The notes under the pieces were generated by a model, which worked only from the letters and a program-made list of their open reading frames with translations, did not search any database and was not told the DNA's origin. 26,613 nt of DNA, from positions 1 through 26,613 of the forward strand of contig CAXMOO010000007.1 in assembly GCA_964195005.1 (NCBI GenBank), in the 5' to 3' direction. Position numbers and translations under genes: made by a program. Shown here piece after piece: positions 14,088 through 23,492 of the stretch. Position 1 is the first letter of the stretch, and each line of letters begins with the position of its first letter. This DNA comes from JAUXLW01 sp964195005 (GTDB lineage: Bacteria > Actinomycetota > Acidimicrobiia > Spongiisociales > SHLN01).

Positions 14088-14139
14088 ACGTTTGAGAATA
14101 GTGGGGGTCCCGCCCAACTTGGACCACCCTCTTCGGGGC

Positions 14140-14697
14140 CTACTTCCTTTTCTTGGCCTTCATGGCCCGCTTGGCTTCCCGGATCTCCTCGATGCGGTCG
14201 AAGGTATCCACGTCGGCGATAGAGGCCCAGTCGGCGGCCACCTGCTCCCATCCCGGCGGGCCTTCCCCAAGGCGCTTACCGACGATGCCTACGAAGATAC
14301 GCGCCTTGGCTTCTCCGAACCCCGGTAGGTCGCGGAGGCGTTTGTAAAGCGCCTCCCCCGATTCAGCTTCCTGCCAGATCCGCTCTGGCTTCCCGTCATA
14401 AGAATCAACGATGGCCTCACACAAGGCATGTGCCCGCTTTCCCATCGACCCGGGGAATCGGTGCAGGGCGGGTTTGTCGGAGAAGAGAGCAACGAACCGC
14501 TCCGGATCCATCCGGGCGATCATGCCGGCATCGAGCTGTTGACCTAGACGCTGTTCGAGGAGATAAGGGGCCCGAAAGGCCCACTCCATCTTCACCTGCT
14601 GGTCGAGCAGCATGCCCAGCATGAGCGCCAGCGAGTTCTCAGCCAACAAAGCGTCGGCCTCGGAATCGCCCGTCCATGGGAATGTCCTGGTAGTCAT
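14140..14697 (-). CDS. HhH-GPD-type base excision DNA repair protein
   Basis: 185 residues, a compact DNA-glycosylase-like protein. Residues 20-45 (NSLALMLGMLLDQQVKMEWAF) correspond to the helix that begins the HhH-GPD domain. The helix-hairpin-helix is LPGFGEAKARIFVGIVGK (124-141). ADWASIADVDTFD supplies Asp residues near where the catalytic Asp of the superfamily lies. There is no C-terminal Cys cluster, so no 4Fe-4S cluster as in endonuclease III. The end is basic (EAKRAMKAKKRK), suited to DNA contact. Substrate specificity is unknown. It lies between the NAD synthetase and the class IV aminotransferase on the same strand. Confidence 0.82.
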   Translation of the reverse strand: MTTRTFPWTGDSEADALLAENSLALMLGMLLDQQVKMEWAFRAPYLLEQRLGQQLDAGMIARMDPERFVALFSDKPALHRFPGSMGKRAHALCEAIVDSYDGKPERIWQEAESGEALYKRLRDLPGFGEAKARIFVGIVGKRLGEGPPGWEQVAADWASIADVDTFDRIEEIREAKRAMKAKKRK

Positions 14698-14723
14698 GTC
14701 CAGGAAGCTAGTAGTCCGGGCGC

Positions 14724-16430
14724 CTACTTTGGCCGGTACCAGTTGGTGATCGGGAGGCGGCGGTCCTTACCAAATGCTTTAGTCGAGATTTTCACGCCGG
14801 GAGGAGATTGGCGGCGCTTGTACTCGTTGCGGTCCACCAGCCGGGTCACCCGGTAGACCACGTCAGGATCGTGGCCTTGTGAAACGATGGAATCGACCGA
14901 CTCGTCACCCCCGACATACAGCTCGAGCACTGCGTCGAGGGCGTCGTACTCAGGCAGGGCATCGGAGTCGAGCTGATCCGGCCGCAACTCGGCCGAGGGG
15001 GGCTTCTCGATGATTACCTGCGGAATCAACTCCTCTTCACGATTGCGCCACCGGGCAAGGCTGTAAACCCTGGTTTTGAAGACATCCTTGAGCACTGCAA
15101 ACCCACCCACCATGTCGCCGTAGAGGGTGGCGTATCCCACTGCCAGCTCTGACTTGTTGCCCGTGGTCAGCACCATGGGGCCAAACTTGTTGCTGAGCGC
15201 CATCAGCACTGCCCCTCTGACACGAGCCTGGAGGTTCTCCTCGGCCACTCCCGGCACGGTCCCCTCGAATGGCGACGCGAGGGCAGTGAGATAGGATGCG
15301 AAAACATCGTCGATGGGGATCACATCGAAGCGGAACCCGAGCCGCCCAGCCAGCTCAGCAGAATCGTCCACCGAACCTGAGGAGCTGTAACGAGACGGCA
15401 TCGAGACTCCCCACACTCGATCCGGGCCCAACGCGTCGACGGCGATCGTCGCGGTTAGAGCCGAGTCGATTCCGCCGGAAAGACCGAGCACTACCCCGGG
15501 AAACTCGTTCTTGCGAACGTAATCGCGCAGACCGAGCTCCAGCGCTGCATAAATCTCAGCATCTTCGGAGAGCCGCGGATCCGACTCAGGAGGAGGGGCC
15601 GCTCTTTCCGTGCGGAGCTGATGCTCCGGCACCCCCGGCAGGCCGGTTAGGCCGGTGAAGCCCATCTCCACATCCGCCCAAAACCTGTCTTCCTCGAATT
15701 GCCTTGCCTGATAGACAATGCGGCCGTCGGCGTCGAGGATCATGCTGGCGCCGTCAAAGACCAACTCATCCTGGCCCCCGACCAGATTCACATAAATGAG
15801 CGGAACTCCGGCTGTCGCTGCCTGATGCTGAAGCAGCTCTATTCGCTCTCGATCCTTGTCAAAGTGGTAGGGCGAGGCGTTGATGTTGATCAGGACCTGG
15901 GCACCCGTCTTCGCCTGAAGAAGGGGAGGCCCATCTTCCACCCAGATGTCCTCGCATACTGAAATACCGAGCGATGCCTCGCCCAGACTCCAGACCGGGT
16001 TCGGGTCGCGACCCGGGACGAAATAGCGCTCTTCGTCGAAAACCCCGAAGTTGGGGAGATGCACCTTGTGGTACACGCCTCTCACCTCCCCGTCGTAGAG
16101 CAACGCCGCCGCGTTGGCTGCCGACCGGTTAACCGAGTCCTCCAGCGTTGCGCTGGCCACCGGATCGGTTTTATCGACAAATCCCAGCACCGTCAGCATC
16201 GGACCGGAGGCCGCGGCTAAATCGTGCAAGACATCCAGGTTGGCGCTGATGAAGTCGTCACGCAACAGCAGGTCTTCCGGAGGATATCCGGTCACGGCTA
16301 GCTCGGGCAGAGCGAGAATGTCGGCCCCCTCCTCTGCCGCCCATGCCATCGCCTGCAGTATGCGGTCACGATTGCCGGCCAGGTCACCGACCACCTGGTT
16401 TATCTGGGCCCCGGCTATCCGTACGAACAT
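14724..16430 (-). CDS. nadE: Glutamine-dependent NAD+ synthetase
   Basis: 568 residues with two fused domains. The N-terminal nitrilase-like glutaminase has the triad Glu43 (LPELAVTGYPPEDLLL), Lys122 (YHKVHLPNFGVFDEERYF) and Cys159 (ISVCEDIWVEDGP). The C-terminal ATP-dependent synthetase has the P-loop SGGIDS at 318-323, then VWGVSMPSRYSSSGS, TTGNKSELAVGYATLYGDMVGGFAVLKDVFKT, and the end KISTKAFGKDRRLPITN. It converts deamido-NAD+ to NAD+ using ammonia channelled from glutamine, the last step of NAD biosynthesis. At 568 residues it matches the shorter bacterial glutamine-dependent type rather than the roughly 680-residue mycobacterial form. A GAGG sequence precedes the ATG. Confidence 0.95.
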   Translation of the reverse strand: MFVRIAGAQINQVVGDLAGNRDRILQAMAWAAEEGADILALPELAVTGYPPEDLLLRDDFISANLDVLHDLAAASGPMLTVLGFVDKTDPVASATLEDSVNRSAANAAALLYDGEVRGVYHKVHLPNFGVFDEERYFVPGRDPNPVWSLGEASLGISVCEDIWVEDGPPLLQAKTGAQVLININASPYHFDKDRERIELLQHQAATAGVPLIYVNLVGGQDELVFDGASMILDADGRIVYQARQFEEDRFWADVEMGFTGLTGLPGVPEHQLRTERAAPPPESDPRLSEDAEIYAALELGLRDYVRKNEFPGVVLGLSGGIDSALTATIAVDALGPDRVWGVSMPSRYSSSGSVDDSAELAGRLGFRFDVIPIDDVFASYLTALASPFEGTVPGVAEENLQARVRGAVLMALSNKFGPMVLTTGNKSELAVGYATLYGDMVGGFAVLKDVFKTRVYSLARWRNREEELIPQVIIEKPPSAELRPDQLDSDALPEYDALDAVLELYVGGDESVDSIVSQGHDPDVVYRVTRLVDRNEYKRRQSPPGVKISTKAFGKDRRLPITNWYRPK

Positions 16431-16482
16431 GCCCTCAGGTTAAGCCGGGACCCCCGGTCGGCCGGCGGCATTGGCGACCCTG

Positions 16483-18414
16483 CTAGAAGGACACGAAGGA
16501 GAGCTGGTCGAATGTTGCCAGGTCGTTGGCGCCAACACCCATTTCCGACACCGAAAACACCACGCCATCCACCACCAGCGTCCGCTGGATGTGGCCGTAC
16601 CAATCGGTCCCGTGGGAGATGGTCCCCAGCTCCCGAATGCCGCGGTCTCGATCGATCTCGAGCCCAATGGCGCCGGTGAAGGAGTCATCCTTCCCGGCCT
16701 GCTCGTCCCAACCCCAGCGCTGAATGGGCAGAACCGCGGTCGCAGTCGGAGACCAGTAGAGGAAGGCTCGATGATCGAATTCGACGTTGCTCGATGCGCC
16801 CGGCATCGTGTATTGATGCACCCGCCGGGGATTGCCGGGGTCGGTCACATCAAAGACAGACAACTGGGCTCCCAGCGTGCGCCCCTCCTCGGTGGCATCC
16901 TGCCCCACTCCCAGGATGAGGCCGTCACCCAGCGGATGGAGATAGGCCGAGTACCCGAAGATCTTGAGCTCCCCTTCCACGATCGGGTTGGTCGGGTCGG
17001 TCAGATTGAGGGTGTAGAGCGGGTCGGTCTGACGGAACGTAACTACATAGCCGACTTCGCCAATGAACCGCACTGAAAAGATACGCTCACCCTTCCCGAG
17101 CCCGCCCACGGAGCCGACGACTTCGAGCACACCGTCGTTTTCGGCCAGGATCGACACAAAGCTCTCCGAGTCTTCGCTGCCCCGCCAGGATGGCTGAGAT
17201 GTCGTGGCCACCCGCAGGTATCCTTCATGCTCGCTCAGCGAAAACTGGTTGAGAAGAAAACCGCCCACTTCGCCGCTGGCCAGATACCGGGTCTGGTCGG
17301 CATCTGAGATATCGAATTTGTGCAGCGCGGTAACGATGCCGGCCGTGGAGTCCGGGGTGTCGGTCTCCCAATCAATCCACTTCTGGCTTGCCACATAGAG
17401 GCTGTCGATGGAGGCATAGACAGTGTCGCCTTCAGCCAGGATCCCGATCCCGCCGGGAACCAGGCCCTCCGACAGATCGATTGTGACCACGGTGAGCATG
17501 CCTAATCCCGAGAACTCCTCGGGCCGGTACGCATCCGCGCAGTCGATCAGCAGGCCGTCTTCCGTGGACCCGTCGGCGTGCTCGAGGATGTAGTAAGGCA
17601 TCCAATTCTCGATGGTGGAGTTGCGGATGATCTCGCGGTTGGCCTCGCGAGCCTTGATGATCGACCGCAGACCGCCACCCTCCGGGTACTCCCAGACAAA
17701 GCCGGTCGGCCGACTGCGAACCACCACCCTGGCAACATCACCCGTCATGCGGGCACTCAGATAGGCGCCGTCGAGATAGAGCGTGCGCAGGACCTCAATC
17801 GCCGAAGCGTCGCTGACGTCGATCTCAGTGAGCACCGAGACAGGGCTTCCTCCGTAGTAGTAGTCGGCTTCCGATGCGCGGATCCCGCCGCCGGGCAGAT
17901 AGCCACCGTATTGGTTGGAAAGAACCAGCAGCCGATCGCCTGCGAGGAGAAGCTCGCCCCACCCGGTTGGGAGGACGAGCGAGTCGGCAATCACCGGGGC
18001 ACCATCGACGATTTCAAGGACGAATAGCTTGCCCTGGGCGACGGCGTAAATTCGCTCACCATCGGTTTTGACTATGTCCGGCTCATCGACACCGGCCTCT
18101 TGCAGGTTGGTGCCCGAGTAATCGACTCCCTGGACCCGGAACGTCCCCTCACTTGCAGGGGGAACGGGCCCGGCGGCGTCATTGGCGAACAAAACGTCGC
18201 CCTCGAGCACCGGCACTCCGCCATATCCGTAGCCGTAGCCGAGGCCGTATTCGGTGACTATCTCCAGAGCCTGGGCTTTGACGTGGCTCAGGAACTCTTC
18301 ACAGGCGTCAAAGCGGAAAAGCCCGGCGACGAGGCCGGTAGAGCTCCCTGCCCCCACAACGGGCGAACAGGCAGTAGCCAGCAAGGCGATGGCTACGAAT
18401 AGCGTCTTCTTCAT
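16483..18414 (-). CDS. Secreted beta-propeller lipoprotein (PF09826-type)
   Basis: 643 residues. The N-terminus MKKTLFVAIALLATAC is a lipoprotein signal, with Cys16 the likely lipidated residue. The motif VDYSGTNLQEAGVDEPDIVKTDGERIYAV (98-126, shown here in two parts: VDYSGTNLQEAGVDEP, then DIVKTDGERIYAV) is the hallmark of the PF09826 beta-propeller family. Later blades repeat patterns such as YVVTFRQTDPLYTLNLTDPTNP and the FDVTDPGNPRRVHQY segment, where each blade reports a DP-x-NP turn. A Gly/Tyr-rich stretch (GLGYGYGYGG) lies at 57-66. The family is found in archaea and bacteria and its biochemical role is not established. The gene lies between nadE and tyrA on the same strand, with a 121-nt upstream gap that could hold its own promoter. 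Confidence 0.87.
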   Translation of the reverse strand: MKKTLFVAIALLATACSPVVGAGSSTGLVAGLFRFDACEEFLSHVKAQALEIVTEYGLGYGYGYGGVPVLEGDVLFANDAAGPVPPASEGTFRVQGVDYSGTNLQEAGVDEPDIVKTDGERIYAVAQGKLFVLEIVDGAPVIADSLVLPTGWGELLLAGDRLLVLSNQYGGYLPGGGIRASEADYYYGGSPVSVLTEIDVSDASAIEVLRTLYLDGAYLSARMTGDVARVVVRSRPTGFVWEYPEGGGLRSIIKAREANREIIRNSTIENWMPYYILEHADGSTEDGLLIDCADAYRPEEFSGLGMLTVVTIDLSEGLVPGGIGILAEGDTVYASIDSLYVASQKWIDWETDTPDSTAGIVTALHKFDISDADQTRYLASGEVGGFLLNQFSLSEHEGYLRVATTSQPSWRGSEDSESFVSILAENDGVLEVVGSVGGLGKGERIFSVRFIGEVGYVVTFRQTDPLYTLNLTDPTNPIVEGELKIFGYSAYLHPLGDGLILGVGQDATEEGRTLGAQLSVFDVTDPGNPRRVHQYTMPGASSNVEFDHRAFLYWSPTATAVLPIQRWGWDEQAGKDDSFTGAIGLEIDRDRGIRELGTISHGTDWYGHIQRTLVVDGVVFSVSEMGVGANDLATFDQLSFVSF

Positions 18415-18535
18415 GGTGTCTACCCCGGCGTCTCTCTCTTGTTTCGGCTGAGACGTCGCGGAGAGCGGCGAGGGTTCCCGATTGATTGGTCTGTCGTGGA
18501 AATAGCGCGGCAGCGATTACTTGTATGGCAGAGCG

Positions 18536-19555
18536 CTAAGCCAGGAGCAACCCTTCCGCCTCGAGGGCGCCCTGTAAGGCACCGGCCTCACCGGGACGGA
18601 CCGAAAGCGTGAGGATGCCGCCGCCGCCGTGCGGTGAATGGCGCAGCTGCAGGTCGCGGACGTCGATTTGGCTGCTTTCCAACGCCCGGCCTACCCGGGC
18701 TAGCTCGCCGGGGCGATCGGCGAGGGCCACCTCCACCGCCACAACGGGAGGCGCCAGTTCCCGGCGAGCCCGACCGGCCTCGCCCAGTGCTTCGGCAAGT
18801 TGTTCCTCGTCCCCGGCCTCCACTGCAGCCGCCCAGGCGTCGAGCCGGCGTCGATAAGACGCGATGACCTGGCCAACCGGCGCCGCATTGCGGACGAGAA
18901 GGTTGGCCCACAACCGGGGGTCGGATGCCGCTACACGGGTCAGGTCTCGAAACGAGCCCGAAGCGAGTTGGAGGCCCGCCGGATGGTCCATGGCCTCACG
19001 AATCAGAGCCGCGGCCAGCACCTGGGGAAGGTGGCTGATCACAGCAACGGCGTCGTCGTGCTCCTCGGCTCCCATTCGCACCGGGTTGGCCCCCAACAGA
19101 GCGACCACTTCCTCCATGCGCCCCAGGTCCGTTTCGGAAGCGCCGTCGGTGATTAACACCCACGCCGCGCCCCGAAAGAGCGACGCTGAGGCCGCTCCCG
19201 GGCCAGATGTCTCCCGGCCCGCCATCGGGTGGCCGCTGACGTAATGCGCCAGGTGCGCGGCGGCGCGGGGGATCCCGGCTTTGACACCGGCCACGTCCGT
19301 TACCAGTGCCCCGGTGGCAAGGCCGGCGAGCACGCCGGGGACACTGGCCGGAGGCCCGGCCACTACCACCAGGTCGGCCCCGGCGATGGCCCCATCGGCC
19401 GTTGCGGCCACCATAGAAAAGGCATCCAGAGCATCGAGAGCGCCGACTGTCGTCGGCGACGGGTCCCAACCGTTAACCGCCCAGCCGGCTTGTTTGAGGC
19501 CGAGGGCGATCGAAGTGCCGATGAGGCCGGTTCCGAGCACGCCCGCTTGTTTCAT
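18536..19555 (-). CDS. tyrA: Prephenate dehydrogenase with C-terminal ACT domain
   Basis: 339 residues. The NAD(P)-binding motif GVLGTGLIGTSIA opens the protein. GHPMAG (108-113) and SHLPQ (174-178) hold the catalytic and substrate His residues of the TyrA family, and SGSFRDLTRVAASDP (about 199-213) is also characteristic. The end from about 271 (VVAVEVALADRPGELARVGRALE) is an ACT domain, which usually binds tyrosine for feedback control. The reaction oxidatively decarboxylates prephenate to 4-hydroxyphenylpyruvate in tyrosine synthesis. The gene begins 16 nt after the stop of the second DAHP synthase, so the two form an operon. Confidence 0.95.
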   Translation of the reverse strand: MKQAGVLGTGLIGTSIALGLKQAGWAVNGWDPSPTTVGALDALDAFSMVAATADGAIAGADLVVVAGPPASVPGVLAGLATGALVTDVAGVKAGIPRAAAHLAHYVSGHPMAGRETSGPGAASASLFRGAAWVLITDGASETDLGRMEEVVALLGANPVRMGAEEHDDAVAVISHLPQVLAAALIREAMDHPAGLQLASGSFRDLTRVAASDPRLWANLLVRNAAPVGQVIASYRRRLDAWAAAVEAGDEEQLAEALGEAGRARRELAPPVVAVEVALADRPGELARVGRALESSQIDVRDLQLRHSPHGGGGILTLSVRPGEAGALQGALEAEGLLLA

Positions 19556-19571
19556 GAAATGCAGCTCTTCG

Positions 19572-20585
19572 TCAGAGGGTGACGCCCATGGCCTGGGCCA
19601 ACCGGCGCAGGTCGTCCATCAGCCGGCTGAAATCGTCGGGGAGCAATGCCTGGTTGCCGTCCACCCTGGCTGTTTCGGGCGCCCGATGAACGTCGATCAA
19701 GACTCCGTCTGCCCCCACCGCCATTGCCGCCCTGGCGAGCGGCGCCACCAGGTAGCGATGTCCTCCTGAATGGGACGGATCCACGATCACCGGCAAATGT
19801 GACAATTCCTTGACCACAGCAACTGCCGAAATGTCGAGCGTGTTGCGGGTAGAAGGCTCGAAGGTACGGATCCCCCGCTCGCACATGATGATTTCGTGGT
19901 TGCCCTCTTTGTAGATGTACTCGGCGGCGTTGAGCCACTCGTCGACCGTGGCAGTGAACCCGCGCTTGAGCATCACGGGCTTGGGCTGCCGACCCAGCTC
20001 ACGCAGGAGGGTGAAATTGGCCATGTTGCGCGTGCCCACCCGGATCAAATCGGCATGCTCTGCCACCAGCTCGACGTCGCGCGGATCGAGCACTTCGGCG
20101 ATAAAGGGCATTCCAAACGTCTCCCGAGCCTCTTGCAGATATTGCAGGCCTTCCTCCCCCAGCCCCTGGAAGGAGTAGGGCGAAGTGCGAGGCTTGAAAG
20201 CGTCACCGCGGAGGATCACGGCCCCGGCCTTGCGAACGGACTCGGCCGTGGTCATTAGCTGCTCTCGGCTCTCAACGGCACATGGGCCGGCCATGACGGC
20301 AAAATTCCCCGCCCCGACCAGAATGCCCCCCACGTCGACCACCGAATCCTCGACCTGAAACTCTCGCGAAACGAACTTGAACTCTTTGAGAACCGGGACC
20401 GCTCTGGCAACTCCCTCCATCGCCTCCCACGGCAGCTGCTGAATGACGCCGCGATCACCGATGGCTCCGATCACAGTCCGCAGGCGACCTTCGGAGATAT
20501 GAGCCTCAGCGCCGATCTCCCGGAGCCGATCGACTACAGCCTTCACTTGCTCAGATGTGGCGTTGGCAACCATCACAATGATCAT
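19572..20585 (-). CDS. aroF: 3-deoxy-7-phosphoheptulonate synthase with N-terminal ferredoxin-like domain
   Basis: 337 residues. The N-terminal part (MIIVMVANATSEQVKAVVDRLREIGAEAHIS, 1 to about 70, quoted as MIIVMVANATSEQ and VKAVVDRLREIGAEAHIS) is the ferredoxin-like regulatory domain known from the Thermotoga-type enzyme, where it binds Phe/Tyr for feedback. The barrel follows with AGPCAVES, LRGDAFKPRTSPYSFQGLG, MLKRGFTATVDEWLNAAEYI, MCERGIRTFEPSTRNTLDIS and VDPSHSGGHR, all family signatures. It is a paralogue of the enzyme at 1759-2817 but has no chorismate mutase domain. I found no Phe/Tyr leader or terminator upstream. The second in-frame ATG at 20573 is an alternative start, but 20585 fits the family's start. 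It forms an operon with tyrA and diverges from the DUF4012 gene. Confidence 0.94.
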   Translation of the reverse strand: MIIVMVANATSEQVKAVVDRLREIGAEAHISEGRLRTVIGAIGDRGVIQQLPWEAMEGVARAVPVLKEFKFVSREFQVEDSVVDVGGILVGAGNFAVMAGPCAVESREQLMTTAESVRKAGAVILRGDAFKPRTSPYSFQGLGEEGLQYLQEARETFGMPFIAEVLDPRDVELVAEHADLIRVGTRNMANFTLLRELGRQPKPVMLKRGFTATVDEWLNAAEYIYKEGNHEIIMCERGIRTFEPSTRNTLDISAVAVVKELSHLPVIVDPSHSGGHRYLVAPLARAAMAVGADGVLIDVHRAPETARVDGNQALLPDDFSRLMDDLRRLAQAMGVTL

Positions 20586-20684
20586 GGTGGGGATTCTGGC
20601 AGGGACCCATCACTGTCTGCACCTCGAAGGCGAGAAAGCGGATAGCACTTACACTGAACGAGGGGGTCATCCACCCATGCGTTT

Positions 20685-23441
20685 GTGACTATTTCAACCG
20701 AACCAACCACTGATTCTGCACTCGCTTCGACGCGACTGAGGCGCCGACGCCGGCGAGCCCGGTGGGTATTGGCGATTGTGCCTATCGCCGCGATCTGGGC
20801 GGCCCTGGTTGCCTGGTCGCTGGTAAACGCGAATCAGGACGCCAGAGCGGGCCTGAGCAAGCTGGAAGACGTGCGGGCGGACTTCGCATTCGACGACCTG
20901 GAATCCGGCTACGTCCAAACCGTGCTCGGCGACGCGGCATCGGACTTCCAGACAGCCCAGACCCACCTGCGAGCTCCCTGGGTCACGCCTCTGCGCCTCG
21001 TGCCCTTCGCCGGCACTCAAATACGCTCCGCCGACGCTCTCAGCTCATCGGCAACAGCGACGATGAAGGCTCTGGAGGATGGCGCGGAAGAGCTTTTGAC
21101 CATCAAGCGCCAGGCCGAGGATGGATCTATCGGAAGAGCCGAAGCCGCCAGGCGCAGCTCAACAACCAGCGCCAATGCCGTCTCGGTGTTGAGCACGCTC
21201 GAGCTGGGGCCGGCGGCAGGCCTCCTCCCCCGGCTACGCACCGCCCGCACCGACTTCCAGGCCGAGCTCGACGACCTCCTGGACGCGCTCACTAGAGCGG
21301 AGGTCGCCACCCGGGGTCTGGCCGATTTTCTCGAAGGCCCCAGCCATTACCTCTTAGTTTCGGCCAATACCGCTGAAATGCGAGCCGGCACCGGAATGTT
21401 CTTGATGGCTGGAATCGTCGACGTCGAAGACGGAACGGTGACGGTGGGCGACTTTCAGCCGACCGGCACCTTACTACTGGAAGACGCCGTCGAAATCACC
21501 GATCCCGACCTGGAAGCCAACTGGGGTTGGATGCAACCGGGCCGGGAGTGGCGGAATCTGGCGGCATCACCCCGCCTGCCGGCCAGCGCCGAATTGGCAG
21601 CAGCCATGTGGGAGGCAGAAATGGCGGATGAGGTGGACGGTGTGCTCGTCATCGACCCCATCGCCCTCGAGTCCATGCTGCAGGCTTCGGGACCGCTGGA
21701 GGTCAACGGCACCGAGATCTCGGCAGCAAACATTCTGAGCTTGATCGCGTTCGACCAGTACTGGGAAGAAGACGCCGAGATACGACGCGACCGGCTGCGG
21801 GCCATCGCGTCGGGGGCTTTCGCAGCAGTGTCGAGCCCCGACGTGGACCTGTTCACTCTGGCATCCGGCCTGGCCGATGCCATAGCCGGCCGTCACCTGA
21901 TGGCATGGTCGAGTGATCCATCGCATCAGATGGCCTGGGAAGCCCTCGGAGCCGACGGCGGCCTGGAGCCCGAGTCGGTCATGGTTTCGGTGCTGAATCG
22001 CGGTGCGAACAAGCTCGACACCTTCCTCGACGTCTCGTCGCTGGCAACGTCAAGACGGGTCGGGGACACCATCGAAGTTGAAATGGAGATCACGCTGGCA
22101 AACCGCACCGGGCCCGGGCTCCCCGACTACGTCCTCGGACCGTCGCAAGTGCTCGGTCTCGACCGGGGGACCTATGTGGGAATGCTGGCGGTGAACGTTC
22201 CCGGTTCGGCAGAGAACGTTGAGTTTCGCGACGTCGATTCCCTGGTTGCGAGTGGGCCGGACGGCCCCACCCAGGTGCGGGCAGTCTGGATAGAAATCCC
22301 CCCCGGAGAATCCCTGATACACCACCTCGAGTTCACGCTGGATGCCGCCTCAGCCGGGTTGGTCATAGAACCGTCTGCCAGAGTGCCGGCAATCACCTGG
22401 ACGTTCGACGACGTAAGCTGGGCCGACCGGGGCGCGCGAAGACTCGAGCTGGGAACTGCCGACTACGGCTCAGATCCGTCGCTGACAATCTTCCATACAG
22501 CCGGGGATGTCCGCTCGTCGCAGACTCCCATCCCGCCTACCCCCCGGGTCGCTCTCAGCCGGGCCGACCCCACGGCCGTTGCTGTCAGCTGGCGAGTACT
22601 CCTGACCGAGACAGGAGTGGTGGTGTGGGAGCGGACCGACGGCGACTGGGTCGCGGTTCACGAAGGAAGCGCAGACGACAGCATCGTCCGCTCCGGCCTC
22701 GGCCCCTTGTCCAGAGTCTGCTACCGCACTGCTTTGGCAACCGCACCCACCGCCTTCAGCAGTAGCAGCTGCGCGGTCATCCCACGGCCGGAGCCCGCTG
22801 TGGGATACCTCGAGTTCACGGGTGATCCAGAGTCGTTCTTCGCCACCCCCGACTTCGTTGACGGCTCGGCTCTCGACGTCAGAGTCCTGGTGGCCCCTGC
22901 CGACTGGACGCCGGCGGCCTGGCAGATGTTCGTCGGCCAGTTCGACCAGCTCAACAACGACCGGTCATGGAGGTTCGGCATCGACACCTTCATCTCGTTC
23001 CGGGCCAATTTTTCGGCCGATGGAGTGGAGCCGTTGGGAGATGCCATCCAGCTGCCCGGTTTCTTCCTAGACGGTGTGCCTGAGTGGGTCCGGGTGACCA
23101 TCGACACCGAGGCGGGGGTTGAGAAGTTCTGGATCTCTGATGATGGGGAATTGTGGCAGCAGTGGGGACAGGACTTGCTCTTCGATCCGTTGGCACGACA
23201 TGATGCCGCCGGCCCGGTCTTCGTCGGCACCGATCGGATTGGCAGCGACAATGCCTTCATCGGACGGATCTACTACCTCGAGATCCGCCGCGGGGTCGAT
23301 GGTGAGCCGCTATCTGTGCTCGACTTCCGCACCGACGCTCAACGAACCGGCGACGACACCTGGACCGACAGCACGGGCAGAGTCTGGGTCGGGCAGGGAG
23401 CCGGCTGGAGCTATGTGGCAGCCGAGGACGCGGCTCAATGA
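20685..23441 (+). CDS. DUF4012 membrane protein with FN3-like and LamG-like C-terminal region
   Basis: 918 residues starting at GTG 20685. A basic N-terminus (LRRRRRRARW) precedes one membrane helix (about 28-48), so most of the protein is predicted to be extracytoplasmic. Helical residues about 55-215 are followed by the DUF4012 core: GPSHYLLVSANTAEMRAGTG, GIVDVEDGTVTVGDFQPTG, DEVDGVLVIDPIALESMLQ and GRHLMAWSSDPSHQMAWEALG. DUF4012 proteins are widespread in Actinomycetota and often lie near surface polysaccharide genes; their function is unknown. Around residues 610-700 there is a fibronectin-III-like stretch, and from about 706 a LamG/concanavalin-like domain (YLEFTGDPESFF to RIYYLEIRRGVDGE). 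A TACACT -10-like box is at 20650-20655. No ribosome site is obvious. Confidence 0.82.
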   Translation: MTISTEPTTDSALASTRLRRRRRRARWVLAIVPIAAIWAALVAWSLVNANQDARAGLSKLEDVRADFAFDDLESGYVQTVLGDAASDFQTAQTHLRAPWVTPLRLVPFAGTQIRSADALSSSATATMKALEDGAEELLTIKRQAEDGSIGRAEAARRSSTTSANAVSVLSTLELGPAAGLLPRLRTARTDFQAELDDLLDALTRAEVATRGLADFLEGPSHYLLVSANTAEMRAGTGMFLMAGIVDVEDGTVTVGDFQPTGTLLLEDAVEITDPDLEANWGWMQPGREWRNLAASPRLPASAELAAAMWEAEMADEVDGVLVIDPIALESMLQASGPLEVNGTEISAANILSLIAFDQYWEEDAEIRRDRLRAIASGAFAAVSSPDVDLFTLASGLADAIAGRHLMAWSSDPSHQMAWEALGADGGLEPESVMVSVLNRGANKLDTFLDVSSLATSRRVGDTIEVEMEITLANRTGPGLPDYVLGPSQVLGLDRGTYVGMLAVNVPGSAENVEFRDVDSLVASGPDGPTQVRAVWIEIPPGESLIHHLEFTLDAASAGLVIEPSARVPAITWTFDDVSWADRGARRLELGTADYGSDPSLTIFHTAGDVRSSQTPIPPTPRVALSRADPTAVAVSWRVLLTETGVVVWERTDGDWVAVHEGSADDSIVRSGLGPLSRVCYRTALATAPTAFSSSSCAVIPRPEPAVGYLEFTGDPESFFATPDFVDGSALDVRVLVAPADWTPAAWQMFVGQFDQLNNDRSWRFGIDTFISFRANFSADGVEPLGDAIQLPGFFLDGVPEWVRVTIDTEAGVEKFWISDDGELWQQWGQDLLFDPLARHDAAGPVFVGTDRIGSDNAFIGRIYYLEIRRGVDGEPLSVLDFRTDAQRTGDDTWTDSTGRVWVGQGAGWSYVAAEDAAQ

Positions 23442-23462
23442 GAACCGCCACCGCTAACAATT

Positions 23463-23486
23463 GCAAGCAAAAGTCACTACACTTGC
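23463..23486 (+). promoter_or_regulatory. Promoter and putative operator of the XRE regulator gene
   Basis: A TACACT -10-like box (23478-23483) lies 9 nt before the ATG at 23493. Inverted half-sites GCAAG (23463-23467) and CTTGC (23482-23486) flank it, with centres about 19 nt apart (two helical turns). Outer ATT/AAT bases extend the symmetry with a one-base offset. Autorepression by the downstream XRE protein is a reasonable guess. Confidence 0.4.
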
Positions 23487-23492
23487 TAATGA

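Noticed and set aside
20586..20684. A second aromatic attenuator upstream of the aroF-tyrA operon
   Set aside because: There is no Phe/Tyr/Trp-rich short ORF and no terminator hairpin with a T-tract on the minus strand here.
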